DNA of 16,999 nucleotides, taken from positions 1-16,999 of the forward strand of contig USDP01000014.1 of NCBI GenBank assembly GCA_900553545.1. The letters run 5' to 3'. Of the stretch, positions 1 to 7,703 are shown in pieces (the stretch's first letter is position 1; each line of letters starts with the position of its first letter). The position numbers were made by a program, and so were the translations under genes. The notes beneath the pieces are model-generated. The model worked only from the letters and a program-made list of their open reading frames with translations, had not been told where the DNA came from and searched no databases. This DNA is from an uncultured Eubacteriales bacterium (GTDB taxonomy: Bacteria > Bacillota > Clostridia > Oscillospirales > Oscillospiraceae).

Positions 1-958
1 CGCACAGCATCCAGATCTCGTGCAGCGCGGCCACATCGACACGGAAAATCTCCGCCAGCCGCCGCATTTTCAGCGGCTCGTCCTGTAAAATGGCGCGGAT
101 CAGCTCGTGGATCGCGACTGCGCCGTGCTGTCTGCCCCAGATGTTGATGCAGATACGCACGGTATCCGCTGCCTGCTCCGCCAGCTGCGCACTGAGCGGC
201 TGGCCGACTCGAATCATTGTCAGCTGCAACGGATGCGGCAGATCGGCGCGGATCGGCTTGCAGATCAACGCCGCATCCGGCAGAAACGGACACGGGGTCG
301 TCTCTCCATCCACAAGCGGCAAACACCGCTCGATCCCCTCGCGGATGCTGTCCTCCGTTCCGCTCGGCCATGCAGCAAGATTCAGGATTCGACCCTCGTG
401 CGTGCTCAGCACCGCCGAACAGCCCAGCTCCGCACAGAGCATCTGCAAGGCTGTCCCCACAGACTGCTGATGGTGCGGCACGGTCGAGATCCGCGCCAGA
501 ATGTCCGACACGAGCGAGACATTTGCCGCCCGGTCGCGGTAAATGCACTCCGTCACATCGGTGATGAGGTCGCTGTACCGCAGATGCCGCTGTCCCTCCG
601 GCATACAGATCAGGACGAAATCGTGCGCATTTGCGATCTCAATGAGCCTCGGATTCACACGCGGGAGATACACCCCCACGTAATACAGCACCAGTCCCAC
701 TTCCCCGCCCTCGATCAGCCGCAGCAGGTTGGAACACTGCCGGTCAACATCTTCGATGCAGTTCAAAAAGCCGGTAATGACGATCTCACTTCCGGAATAT
801 TTGTCGTGCGGAAATACCTCCTGCACCAGCACGCCCGGATCGACCGATTCCAGCACCGAAATAGACGAAACGGTTTTCCCAAGTCCCTTTGCTCCGCCGA
901 TCACCTTCGCCTGCCGCAGCGACGGCAGTTTGAGCAGATCCGCCACCGTAACGCTCAT
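1..958 (-). CDS. PucR-family transcriptional regulator (partial, C-terminus off the left edge)
   Basis: The frame is open from an ATG at 956-958 leftwards to the window edge, giving about 319 residues without a stop. The N-terminus (MSVTVADLLKLPSLRQAKVI, then a G-G-x-x-G-L turn and SSISVLES) is characteristic of the PucR N-terminal sensor domain of purine-catabolism-type regulators; this domain covers about residues 1-125. A less conserved middle region follows. In this family the DNA-binding helix-turn-helix lies at the extreme C-terminus and would be beyond the edge. Members are cytoplasmic activators of purine, amino-acid or other catabolic genes; no target is deducible here. The start is supported by AGAAGG about seven bases upstream. 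It lies 32 bp downstream of the CpXC gene on the same strand, so the two are probably cotranscribed. The family call is firm; the ligand is unknown. Confidence 0.85.
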   Translation of the reverse strand, partial: MSVTVADLLKLPSLRQAKVIGGAKGLGKTVSSISVLESVDPGVLVQEVFPHDKYSGSEIVITGFLNCIEDVDRQCSNLLRLIEGGEVGLVLYYVGVYLPRVNPRLIEIANAHDFVLICMPEGQRHLRYSDLITDVTECIYRDRAANVSLVSDILARISTVPHHQQSVGTALQMLCAELGCSAVLSTHEGRILNLAAWPSGTEDSIREGIERCLPLVDGETTPCPFLPDAALICKPIRADLPHPLQLTMIRVGQPLSAQLAEQAADTVRICINIWGRQHGAVAIHELIRAILQDEPLKMRRLAEIFRVDVAALHEIWMLC

Positions 959-990
959 CCTTTCACCTTCTTTTCCTGTATTCTAATGGT

Positions 991-1632
991 TCAATGCAGC
1001 TTTTCAAAGAAGTCCGCCGCCCAATCATAATCAATCATCTGATAGGGTGTTTGTACCATTTGTGCCAAAGGCTGTTTGAACCGCTCCGCGATCGCGCCAT
1101 AGACCCTGTCGCTTAACTGGTATGCAATCTCTTTTCCGGCAGCGCCATAGAGAAATACGATGTCTTTCCCATTGCAATAGGTGTAAAAGGCATTTCTGAA
1201 TTCAAAATCCGGCATCTTCTGACTCGTCTGCGACACCAGAAACACCTTGCACAGCTCGACGACCCTGTCATCCTTTCCGGACTCCAGACAGGCCGCTTTT
1301 TCGCGAAGCGCATCCATGTTGGGCACAATTCTGGTCATGGCATAGGGAAGCAGCTCTGTCTCCCGCACTTCGGCAACTTTTCTCGCGTATTCCGGGCCAT
1401 TATCATGAACGACCCAGATCGCTGCGCCATGCTTCATATCATGGTACAGCATGTCATATTCAAGATGCGCTTCAAATCCGCAATTTAGGCATTTCCCGGC
1501 AAAGCGTTCCCCGCTGATTACCGTTTCAATCACATCCGGAGCAAAATCCGTATTCAGGCTTTCAAATATGGTCGTCTCAAAATTTTTTCCGCAGTTCGGG
1601 CAGCTTACTGAAATTCTTCTTGGAATCGACAT
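991..1632 (-). CDS. CpXC domain protein
   Basis: This 213-residue protein carries two CxxC pairs near its N-terminus: C11-P-N-C14 and C48-L-N-C51. This is the signature of the CpXC domain, a probable zinc-binding domain of unknown function found in Firmicutes and other bacteria. The rest (about 60-213) is a soluble alpha/beta-looking region with no membrane segment or signal peptide, so it is probably cytoplasmic. The start is fixed by AGGAGG eight bases upstream (1641-1646). It precedes the PucR-type regulator by 32 bp on the same strand, which suggests one transcript. No enzymatic motif is recognised; the biochemical role is not known. Confidence 0.85.
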   Translation of the reverse strand: MSIPRRISVSCPNCGKNFETTIFESLNTDFAPDVIETVISGERFAGKCLNCGFEAHLEYDMLYHDMKHGAAIWVVHDNGPEYARKVAEVRETELLPYAMTRIVPNMDALREKAACLESGKDDRVVELCKVFLVSQTSQKMPDFEFRNAFYTYCNGKDIVFLYGAAGKEIAYQLSDRVYGAIAERFKQPLAQMVQTPYQMIDYDWAADFFEKLH

Positions 1633-1909
1633 CTTCTGTTGCCTCCTTTTGCTCTTTCGAATACGAACAAATCATCGCAAAAATCATAGCATATGCCGAC
1701 CTGTTTTGCAAGGCCGCCGTAGTGTGGATCTCTCTTGCGGTTTTTCTGTGCCGCATTAAATATGCTCCACCGGCAGTCTTCCCATTTCTGACACCAGAGC
1801 GCACGGAAGATCAAAAAATGTTGAAATACCTGATCGAATAGTTGCCGCAAAAGTTCGTTTTGAGCTTGTTTCAGTACTATTGCACAAAGATATTTTGAGA
1901 GGCGGCAAA

Positions 1910-2083
1910 ATGGATTACAGAATTGAAAAGCGGGGCGCATCTCAGGTTGTCTGCAAGCGCAAGCGGGTAGACAAGCCGCAGTCTGGCACGGCAACGCGCG
2001 AGATCTCAGATATGAGGCAGGAATTCGGCGCGAACGGCACGCCGGAGCGGCTGATCGCCCGCCTCCCGGCGCAGCGGTCATAA
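1910..2083 (+). pseudogene. Remnant of an AraC/GyrI-like effector-binding domain
   Basis: A 57-codon ORF starts at an ATG preceded by a good GAGAGG site (1897-1902). Its beginning (MDYRIEKR, preceded in frame by ILRGGK) resembles the junction where an AraC-type helix-turn-helix leads into a GyrI-like ligand-binding domain, which typically runs to about 150 residues. Here only the first third is present and the expected upstream HTH is not recognisable. The frame is open upstream to about 1811 without obvious homology. The simplest reading is a decayed regulator fragment. It could alternatively be a translated small protein, because the RBS and ATG are intact. The flanking 1633-1909 stretch shows no other supportable gene. 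Confidence 0.45.
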
Positions 2084-2097
2084 ATCTAAAATCGAAG

Positions 2098-2142
2098 CGT
2101 CATTGCGAACCAGCCCGCAGGCTGGTGCGGCGGTCCCGTGGA
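2098..2142. repeat. Dispersed palindromic intergenic repeat (CATTGCGAACCAG type)
   Basis: The segment begins CGTCATTGCGAACCAG and contains a perfect 7-bp hairpin, ACCAGCC (2109-2115) and GGCTGGT (2120-2126), with loop CGCA. From memory, short elements starting TCATTGCGA and carrying a variable hairpin are common between genes in gut Clostridia. Only one copy is in this window, so membership in a repeat family is inferred. Confidence 0.5.
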
Positions 2143-2210
2143 TCTTATTGGAGTGTTCCGATGTGCTTGTAAGGGCGTGACTCTGCTCCACACGTTCCGC
2201 CACAACGCCA

Positions 2211-2240
2211 GAAAGCCCCCTCTATCAAGAGGGGGCTTTC
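2211..2240 (-). terminator. GC-rich hairpin terminator after the Na/Pi gene
   Basis: Perfect 13-bp inverted repeat, GAAAGCCCCCTCT (2211-2223) and AGAGGGGGCTTTC (2228-2240), with a 4-nt loop. It begins only 9 bp past the TGA at 2249-2251, which marks the apparent original end of the Na/Pi reading frame. The T-run is short on both strands, so efficiency is uncertain. Confidence 0.65.
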
Positions 2241-2248
2241 AGTGCTGC

Positions 2249-2341
2249 TCAGCCGGCCAGCTCTGCGAGCCGGCCAAAATATTTTTCGTGTGCGGCCCGG
2301 TATTCGGCGTTGAAGAACGAATCGTCGCCCTGATGCAGATG
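2249..2341 (-). other. In-frame C-terminal tail of the Na/Pi protein beyond a TAG stop
   Basis: Reading on in the same frame after the TAG at 2342-2344 gives 30 further codons ending at TGA (2249-2251). The tail starts HLHQGDDSFFNAEYRAAHEK and has the look of the normal C-terminus of PhoU-like Na/Pi proteins. The terminator follows this TGA immediately, which supports it as the ancestral end of the gene. Confidence 0.6.
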
Positions 2342-3625
2342 CTAAATATAATCGTGGTGCGTCCGGGCAATGTCCGGATCGGTCAGTGCAATGGTGTAGA
2401 TGCCGAGGTTGGAACACTGATCCGCGATGCGTTCGATGTTCGTCAGCGAATTCAGAAAGCCGAGTCCGCCGTAGACCGTGCATTTGCCGTCTAGCAAACG
2501 GCGCGTGTGCCGCGCGCGGAGCGTCTCGACAAGGTCATCGATGACCTCCTCCACAGGCTCGATGTGCCGGGCGACGCGGGCCTGCCGCGTGGTGAAGGCA
2601 TCCTCCGCATAGCCCATGATCTCGTGCAGCGTGTCCTGCAAAACAGCCAGTTCCTGCCGGGCCGTGGTGGAAAACTGTGCGCCGCGTGCGTGCAGCTCTT
2701 CGGCGCTCTCGGTGAGGTTGACGGCGTAATCGCCGATACGCTCAAATTCGGAGAAGCACTGGAGATAGTAGTTCAGAAGGACGCTGTTGTCATCGGCCTC
2801 CATGTGGCCGGACAGGCGTACCAGATAGTTGTTGACCGCGTCGGCCAGCATGTCGATCGACTGCTCATTTTCCTGCACGGTCTCGATGACGGCGCGGTCA
2901 TACGCGCCGAGCGTGCCCATCGCGCTGTCCGCTCCTGCACAGGCCAGGCGCGCCATCGTGGCAATGGCTTCGTCCGAGCTGGAAAGCGCCAGCTCCGGCG
3001 AGGTGAAGAACTTATCGTCGAGCAGCTGAAGCTCGTGCTCGACGCCCTGCGAATGGCGCACATCGTCATGGACGACAATGCGGCTGAGCTTTTCGTACAG
3101 GCCGCAGAGCGGCAGCAGGAGCACCGCGCAGGCCAGATTGAACAGCGTATGCGTGTTCGCGATGCCGCCGGAGGTGATCGGCGCGGCCCAGATGCGGTCC
3201 AGCGCCCCGGCGCTGTGCAGGATGTTGCCCGCCGCGAAGACCAGCACGGCCTCGCTGATGTTGAAAAGGATGTGCACCATGCCGGTGCGCTTGGCGTCGG
3301 TCTTCGCGCCGATGGAGCAGACGATGGCCGTCGTGACGCAGTCACCGAGGTAGATGCCGACGAGGATCGGATAGACCGAACCGAACGTCAGCTGCCCCGT
3401 GACGGACAGCGCCTGTAAAATGCCGATGGTGGCCGAGGAGCTTTGGATGACAGCCGTCACGCAGAGTCCCAGCAGGAAGCCGACGATGGGACTGTTTGTC
3501 ACCTTTCCCATCGCTTTTTTCAGCGCGCCGGACGAGCCGTGCTTCAGCCCATCGCCCATAATGCGCATACCGTAGAGGAACAGCGCCAATCCGCCGAACA
3601 GTGCGATCACATGAAAAATACTCAT
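2342..3625 (-). CDS. Na/Pi cotransporter family protein with PhoU-like domain, ended early by TAG
   Basis: The 427 residues begin with hydrophobic membrane segments (about 1-25, 45-75, 80-105, 115-140, 160-180) and carry the family hallmark QSSSAT at 61-66, followed by a variant of the usual GxNIGT segment (GIYLGDCVTT, 90-99). The part from about 215 onward is a helical PhoU-like domain. The family is implicated in sodium-coupled phosphate transport or phosphate homeostasis at the membrane. Typical members have two QSSS-containing half-repeats; only one is visible here, so the membrane part is short. The frame stops at TAG (2342-2344) although 30 family-like codons follow. The start at 3623-3625 has GGGAG seven bases upstream. 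It may still be functional with the tail lost, or be an early pseudogene. Confidence 0.85.
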   Translation of the reverse strand: MSIFHVIALFGGLALFLYGMRIMGDGLKHGSSGALKKAMGKVTNSPIVGFLLGLCVTAVIQSSSATIGILQALSVTGQLTFGSVYPILVGIYLGDCVTTAIVCSIGAKTDAKRTGMVHILFNISEAVLVFAAGNILHSAGALDRIWAAPITSGGIANTHTLFNLACAVLLLPLCGLYEKLSRIVVHDDVRHSQGVEHELQLLDDKFFTSPELALSSSDEAIATMARLACAGADSAMGTLGAYDRAVIETVQENEQSIDMLADAVNNYLVRLSGHMEADDNSVLLNYYLQCFSEFERIGDYAVNLTESAEELHARGAQFSTTARQELAVLQDTLHEIMGYAEDAFTTRQARVARHIEPVEEVIDDLVETLRARHTRRLLDGKCTVYGGLGFLNSLTNIERIADQCSNLGIYTIALTDPDIARTHHDYI

Positions 3626-3638
3626 TTTCTTCTCCCGT

Positions 3639-3655
3639 CCTCCCGGCGCGGGAGG
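3639..3655 (-). other. Leader hairpin just upstream of the Na/Pi ribosome binding site
   Basis: Perfect 7-bp inverted repeat, CCTCCCG (3639-3645) and CGGGAGG (3649-3655), loop of 3. In the leftward mRNA it lies just upstream of the GGGAG site and could influence ribosome access. That role is inference. Confidence 0.3.
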
Positions 3656-3761
3656 CCCGCCGTATCAAACTCTCACAATTTAATATTGTAACATCGCGTC
3701 GAAAAATGGAAGAAAAAATTTAGGCAGACAGATCGTCCGCCCAATTTTTTGGAATTTCCTT

Positions 3762-3845
3762 GTAGGGGCCGATGCCCTCATCGGCCCGAAAGCGTTCGTT
3801 TTGCTGTGCAGCTGTACCGAAAGGCGATGCGCAGAGACCTTTCGG
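3762..3845. repeat. Dispersed palindromic repeat, TGTAGGGGC...GCCCG type, with a second adjacent hairpin
   Basis: GGGCCGATG (3766-3774) and CATCGGCCC (3779-3787) form a perfect 9-bp stem inside TGTAGGGGCC...GGCCCG. A second stem follows: CCGAAAGG (3817-3824) and CCTTTCGG (3838-3845). The first resembles a degenerate copy at 9304-9328 (opposite strand). The gap 3626-3998 contains no supportable gene; it holds these hairpins and the 3955-3983 inverted repeat. Confidence 0.55.
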
Positions 3846-3954
3846 GCGGTAGGGATGAACGCAACGGACAGCTGATGGCTGAGATTTTTTGAGTCAAATT
3901 CAGGACAACGGTTCGCGCCAGCCCTCTCTCTTTTCTTGGCAGATTGAAACCGTC

Positions 3955-3983
3955 CTTTTCTTTCTCAGCAGGAGAAAGAAAAG
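3955..3983 (-). terminator. AT-rich 12-bp inverted repeat downstream of the topoisomerase gene
   Basis: CTTTTCTTTCTC (3955-3966) and GAGAAAGAAAAG (3972-3983) pair perfectly around loop AGCAG, 15 bp past the stop codon at 3999-4001. There is no clean T-run and the stem is A/T rich, so it may be a weak terminator or an mRNA 3'-end stabiliser. Confidence 0.4.
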
Positions 3984-3998
3984 AATGGGTTCAAAAAA

Positions 3999-5981
3999 TC
4001 ATGACACATCCAACTGATCGAGATATTTATATCCATTCTCGGCGATATGGTCTTTCCGTCCCTGGAGATTATCGCCGAGGAGCAGATCGAACATCTGCTG
4101 CGTCAGGGCCATATCCTCGGGCATGACCTTGATGAGCCGCCGTGTGGCGGGGTTCATCGTCGTCATCCACATCATCTCAGGGTCGTTCTCGCCGAGACCC
4201 TTGGAGCGGTTGATCGTGACCTTCTTACCCTCGAGCGATTTCAGAATTTCCGCCTTCTCGCTCTCGGTATAGGCGAACCACGTTTTATCTTTGCAGCCGA
4301 TCTCATAGAGCGGCGATTCCGCGATATAGACATAGCCCTGCTCGATGAGCGTGGGGCAGAGGCGGTAGATCATCGTCAGGATCAACGTGCGGATCTGGTA
4401 GCCGTCGACGTCGGCATCGGTGCAGATCACGACCTTGTTCCAGCGGAGGTTTTGAATGTCGAACGCGCTGAGGTCCTTGGCCTTTTTCGTCTGCACCTCG
4501 ACGCCGCAGCCGAGGACGCGGATGAGGTCGGTGATGATCTCGGACTTGAAGATGCGGTCATAGTCCGCCTTGAGGCAGTTTAAGATCTTGCCGCGCACGG
4601 GCATGATGCCCTGAAATTCCGCGTCGCGCGAGAGCTTGACGGAGCCGAGCGCGCTGTCGCCCTCGACGATATAAATTTCGCGGCGCGAGACGTCCTTCGT
4701 CCGGCAGTCGACAAATTTCTGGACGCGGTTGGCAATATCGACGGAGCCGGTCAGCTTTTTCTTGATGTTCAGACGGGCCTTTTCCGCGGTCTCGCGGCTG
4801 CGCTTGTTGATGAGCACCTGATCGGCGATCTTGTCGGCTTCGGCCTTGTTTTCAATGAAGTAGACGTGGAGGCGGCTACGGAAAAACTCCGTCATGGCCT
4901 CCTGCACGAATTTATTCGTGATGGCCTTTTTCGTCTGGTTCTCATAGGATGTCTGCGTGGAAAAGCAGTTCGTCACCAGGATCAGGCAGTCCTGCACGTC
5001 CTGGAACGTGATCTTGGACTCGGACTTCGTATACTTGTTCTGCGATTTGAGATAGGTGTCGATCGCGTAGACGAAGGCGTTGCGGACGGCCTTCTCTGGC
5101 GCGCCGCCGTATTCCAGCCACGAGGAATTGTGGTAATATTCGATGCGGTTCACCTGATTGGAGAAGCAGAACGCGGCTGAAATTTTCACTTTGTATTCCG
5201 GCTTGTCCTCGCGGTCGCGGCCGCGGCGCTCGGCCTCCCAGAACTGCGGGGCCGTCAGCGGCGCTTCGCCGGCCAGCTCCGTCACATAGTCCAGAATGCC
5301 GTGTTCATAGCGGTATTCCGTCTCAGCAAATTTGCCCTTCTCGGTTTCGCGGCGATAGCGGAAGCTGACGCCCGCGTTGACGACGGCCTGCCGTTTGAGC
5401 GTGTCCTCAAAGTATTCGTGCGGGATGTGGACGTCGGTAAAGACGTCGAGATCGGGCTTCCAGCGGAAGGTCGACCCGGTCTTTTTCCGGTCGGCCGGCT
5501 CTTTGTTCAGCTTGCCGACGATCTCGCCCTTTTCAAAATGGAGCGTATACTTGAAGCCGTCGCGGCGGATGGTGGCGTCAAAATATTCCGAGGCGTACTG
5601 CGTGGCGCATGCGCCGAGGCCGTTCAGGCCGAGGGAGTATTCATAGTCGCCGCCCGCGTTGTTGTCGTATTTGCCGCCGGCGTAGAGTTCGCAGAAGACG
5701 AGCTCCCAGTTATATTTCTGCTCCTTCTCGTTCCAGTCCACGGGGCAGCCGCGGCCAAAATCCTCGACCTCGAGCGAGTCGTCGAGGAACTGCGTCACGA
5801 TGATCGTGTCGCCGTTGCCCTCGCGCGCCTCGTCGATGGCGTTGGAGAGGATCTCAAACGCCGCGTGCTCGCAGCCCTCCAGACCGTCCGAGCCGAAGAT
5901 GACCGCCGGGCGCTTGCGTACCCGGTCGGCCCCTTTGAGGGACGTGATGGATTCATTTCCGTAAGCCTGCTGTTTTTTCAT
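3999..5981 (-). CDS. Type II DNA topoisomerase B subunit, divergent GyrB/ParE-like
   Basis: At 660 residues the protein has GyrB/ParE length and order. The GHKL ATPase domain has E43-x3-N47-x2-D50-E51, DFGRG (74-78) and GLNGLGA (118-124). The transducer has the QTK loop (349-351), whose lysine normally contacts the ATP gamma-phosphate. The TOPRIM domain has EGDSALGS (acidic E440) and TDADVDG (D522, D524), followed by PVRGKILN and KGLGE. With a GyrA/ParC partner such proteins pass DNA duplexes through each other. Several positions deviate: EGDSALGS instead of EGDSAGGS, and DGYQIRT instead of DGxHIRT. It is therefore probably the divergent clostridial ParE-like paralogue rather than housekeeping GyrB. 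No A-subunit gene is adjacent in the window. ATG 5979-5981 has AGGGA upstream; a near-consensus promoter lies at 6039-6067. Confidence 0.9.
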   Translation of the reverse strand: MKKQQAYGNESITSLKGADRVRKRPAVIFGSDGLEGCEHAAFEILSNAIDEAREGNGDTIIVTQFLDDSLEVEDFGRGCPVDWNEKEQKYNWELVFCELYAGGKYDNNAGGDYEYSLGLNGLGACATQYASEYFDATIRRDGFKYTLHFEKGEIVGKLNKEPADRKKTGSTFRWKPDLDVFTDVHIPHEYFEDTLKRQAVVNAGVSFRYRRETEKGKFAETEYRYEHGILDYVTELAGEAPLTAPQFWEAERRGRDREDKPEYKVKISAAFCFSNQVNRIEYYHNSSWLEYGGAPEKAVRNAFVYAIDTYLKSQNKYTKSESKITFQDVQDCLILVTNCFSTQTSYENQTKKAITNKFVQEAMTEFFRSRLHVYFIENKAEADKIADQVLINKRSRETAEKARLNIKKKLTGSVDIANRVQKFVDCRTKDVSRREIYIVEGDSALGSVKLSRDAEFQGIMPVRGKILNCLKADYDRIFKSEIITDLIRVLGCGVEVQTKKAKDLSAFDIQNLRWNKVVICTDADVDGYQIRTLILTMIYRLCPTLIEQGYVYIAESPLYEIGCKDKTWFAYTESEKAEILKSLEGKKVTINRSKGLGENDPEMMWMTTMNPATRRLIKVMPEDMALTQQMFDLLLGDNLQGRKDHIAENGYKYLDQLDVS

Positions 5982-6038
5982 TCGTGTTCCCTACATTTCG
6001 TGCTGAATATGGGCCTAAACACCCATTATATTGGTATG

Positions 6039-6067
6039 ATTATACTGTTTTTCCTCTGCAAAGTCAA
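6039..6067 (-). promoter_or_regulatory. Near-consensus sigma-A promoter for the topoisomerase gene
   Basis: On the minus strand TTGACT (6062-6067), a 17-bp spacer and TATAAT (6039-6044) form a 5/6 plus 6/6 match. The predicted start is about 50 bp before the ATG at 5981. Confidence 0.75.
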
Positions 6068-6139
6068 GCCGGGGCCGTCTTGTCGATTTCCGTCAAAAAT
6101 GGGCGTGTATCTTTGTTCTATTTTTTCCGCGCTTGCCCG

Positions 6140-6168
6140 TTGCAATTCTTCCTGTTTCGCTCTATCAT
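6140..6168 (+). promoter_or_regulatory. Probable promoter of the DUF1846-GH3-PspC operon
   Basis: TTGCAA (6140-6145), 17-bp spacer and TATCAT (6163-6168) on the plus strand, about 40 bp before the ATG at 6210. The match is moderate (4/6 and 5/6). It is divergent from, and about 70 bp away from, the topoisomerase promoter. Confidence 0.45.
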
Positions 6169-6209
6169 ATATTATGAGAAAGTTTTGAACTACAGGGTGG
6201 AAGAACAAC

Positions 6210-7694
6210 ATGACAAAAATCGGATTTGACAACGAAACTTATTTACAGCTTCAATCGAAAAAAATTCTCGAGCGGGTCGACCGCTTCGGCGGCAAGCTCT
6301 ATCTCGAGTTCGGCGGCAAGCTCTTTGACGACTATCACGCCTCGCGCGTCCTGCCGGGCTTTGAGCCGGACGGGAAGATGAAAATGCTGCTCCAGTTGAA
6401 GGAGCAGGCGGAGATCGTCATCGCAATCTGCGCGGGCCACATCGAGCAGAACAAGCGCCGCGGTGATCTCGGCATCACATATGATATGGACGTCATGCGC
6501 CTGATCGATGCGTTCCGCAGCATCGGCCTCTACGTCGGCTCCGTCGTCATCACGCAGTACGCCGGGCAGCACGCGGCCGACCTCTTCCAGCATAAGCTGG
6601 AGGATCTCGGCGTGAAGGTCTACAAGCACTATCCCATCGAGGACTATCCCTCGAACGTCGGCCTGATCGTCTCAGACGACGGCTTCGGCAAGAACGACTA
6701 CATCGAGACGACGCGCCCCGTCGTCGTCGTGACGGCCCCCGGCCCCGGCTCCGGCAAGATGGCCACCTGCCTCAGCCAGCTCTATCACGAGCACAAGCGC
6801 GGCGTGCAGGCCGGCTATGCCAAGTATGAGACGTTCCCGGTGTGGAGCCTCCCGCTCAAGCACCCGGTCAACCTTGCCTACGAGGCCGCGACCGCCGACC
6901 TTGCCGACGTCAATATGATCGACCCGTTCCACCTCGAGGCCTACGGCGAGACGACCGTCAACTACAACCGCGACGTGGAGATCTTCCCCGTGCTCGAGGC
7001 GATGTTCCGCCAGATCTACGGCGAGTGCCCGTACAAGAGTCCGACGGACATGGGCGTCAACATGATCGGCAGCGCCATCATCGATGACGAAGCCTGCCGC
7101 GAGGCATCGAAGCAGGAGATCATCCGCCGCTATTTCGCCACGGCCTGCAACGTGAAAAAGGGACTCGCCGAGCCGAGCGAGCTGCACAAGCAGGAGATGC
7201 TGATGAACTATCTGCACCTCACGCCCGACATGCGCCCCTGCGTCCCCGCGGCGCGTAAAAAAGCCGAGGAGACCGGCGCGCCCGCCGCAGCCATCGAGCT
7301 GCCGGACGGCCGGATCGTGACGGGCAAAACGTCTGGCCTGATGGGCGCGTGCTCCGCGGCTCTGCTCAACAGCCTCAAGACGCTCGCCGGCATCCACGAC
7401 CGCGTGAACCTCATCGCGCCGATGGTCCTCGCGCCGATCCAGCATCTGAAGGTGGAGCATCTTGGAAACTCCAACCCGCGTCTGCACACCGACGAGGTGC
7501 TCATCGCGCTCTCGATGTCCGCCGTCACGAACCCTACCGCCGAAATGGCGATGGAGGCTCTGTCCGGCCTGCGCGGCGGCGAGGTCCATTCCTCGGTCAT
7601 CCTCTCCTCCGTCGACGAGAACACATTCAAAAAGCTTGGGATGCACGTGACCTATGAGCCGGTCTACCAGTCCCACGCCCTGTATCATAAATAA
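6210..7694 (+). CDS. DUF1846 domain-containing protein
   Basis: The 494-residue soluble protein matches the DUF1846 family along its whole length (family proteins are about 490-500 residues). Visible landmarks are the N-terminal IGFDNETYLQLQS segment, TAPGPGSGKMATC around 175-187, which looks like a nucleotide-binding P-loop, and the C-terminal TNPTAEMAMEAL segment. The P-loop-like motif suggests nucleotide binding, but the reaction is not established as far as I know. ATG 6210 follows GGGTGGAAGAACAAC. It is the first gene of a tight rightward operon: the next gene starts 9 bp after its TAA, and that gene's RBS (AAGGAG) overlaps the stop codon. Confidence 0.9.
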   Translation: MTKIGFDNETYLQLQSKKILERVDRFGGKLYLEFGGKLFDDYHASRVLPGFEPDGKMKMLLQLKEQAEIVIAICAGHIEQNKRRGDLGITYDMDVMRLIDAFRSIGLYVGSVVITQYAGQHAADLFQHKLEDLGVKVYKHYPIEDYPSNVGLIVSDDGFGKNDYIETTRPVVVVTAPGPGSGKMATCLSQLYHEHKRGVQAGYAKYETFPVWSLPLKHPVNLAYEAATADLADVNMIDPFHLEAYGETTVNYNRDVEIFPVLEAMFRQIYGECPYKSPTDMGVNMIGSAIIDDEACREASKQEIIRRYFATACNVKKGLAEPSELHKQEMLMNYLHLTPDMRPCVPAARKKAEETGAPAAAIELPDGRIVTGKTSGLMGACSAALLNSLKTLAGIHDRVNLIAPMVLAPIQHLKVEHLGNSNPRLHTDEVLIALSMSAVTNPTAEMAMEALSGLRGGEVHSSVILSSVDENTFKKLGMHVTYEPVYQSHALYHK

Positions 7695-7703
7695 GGAGCG
7701 GAT

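Noticed and set aside
107..1030. Long plus-strand ORF (307 codons) opposite the PucR gene
   Set aside because: It is antisense to a clearly recognisable PucR-family protein, its composition is His/Arg/Gln-rich shadow sequence, and there is no ribosome site.
1605..2081. Minus-strand ORF of 158 codons before the CpXC gene
   Set aside because: It overlaps the CpXC start and ribosome site and has no recognisable domain or start signal.
2507..3418. Plus-strand ORF of 303 codons
   Set aside because: It is the antisense shadow of the Na/Pi transporter gene in GC-rich DNA; no domain or start signal.
3670..3692. Operator-like palindrome TCACAATTTAATATTGTAA upstream of the Na/Pi gene
   Set aside because: Only five-base arms in AT-rich DNA; no convincing promoter could be placed around it.
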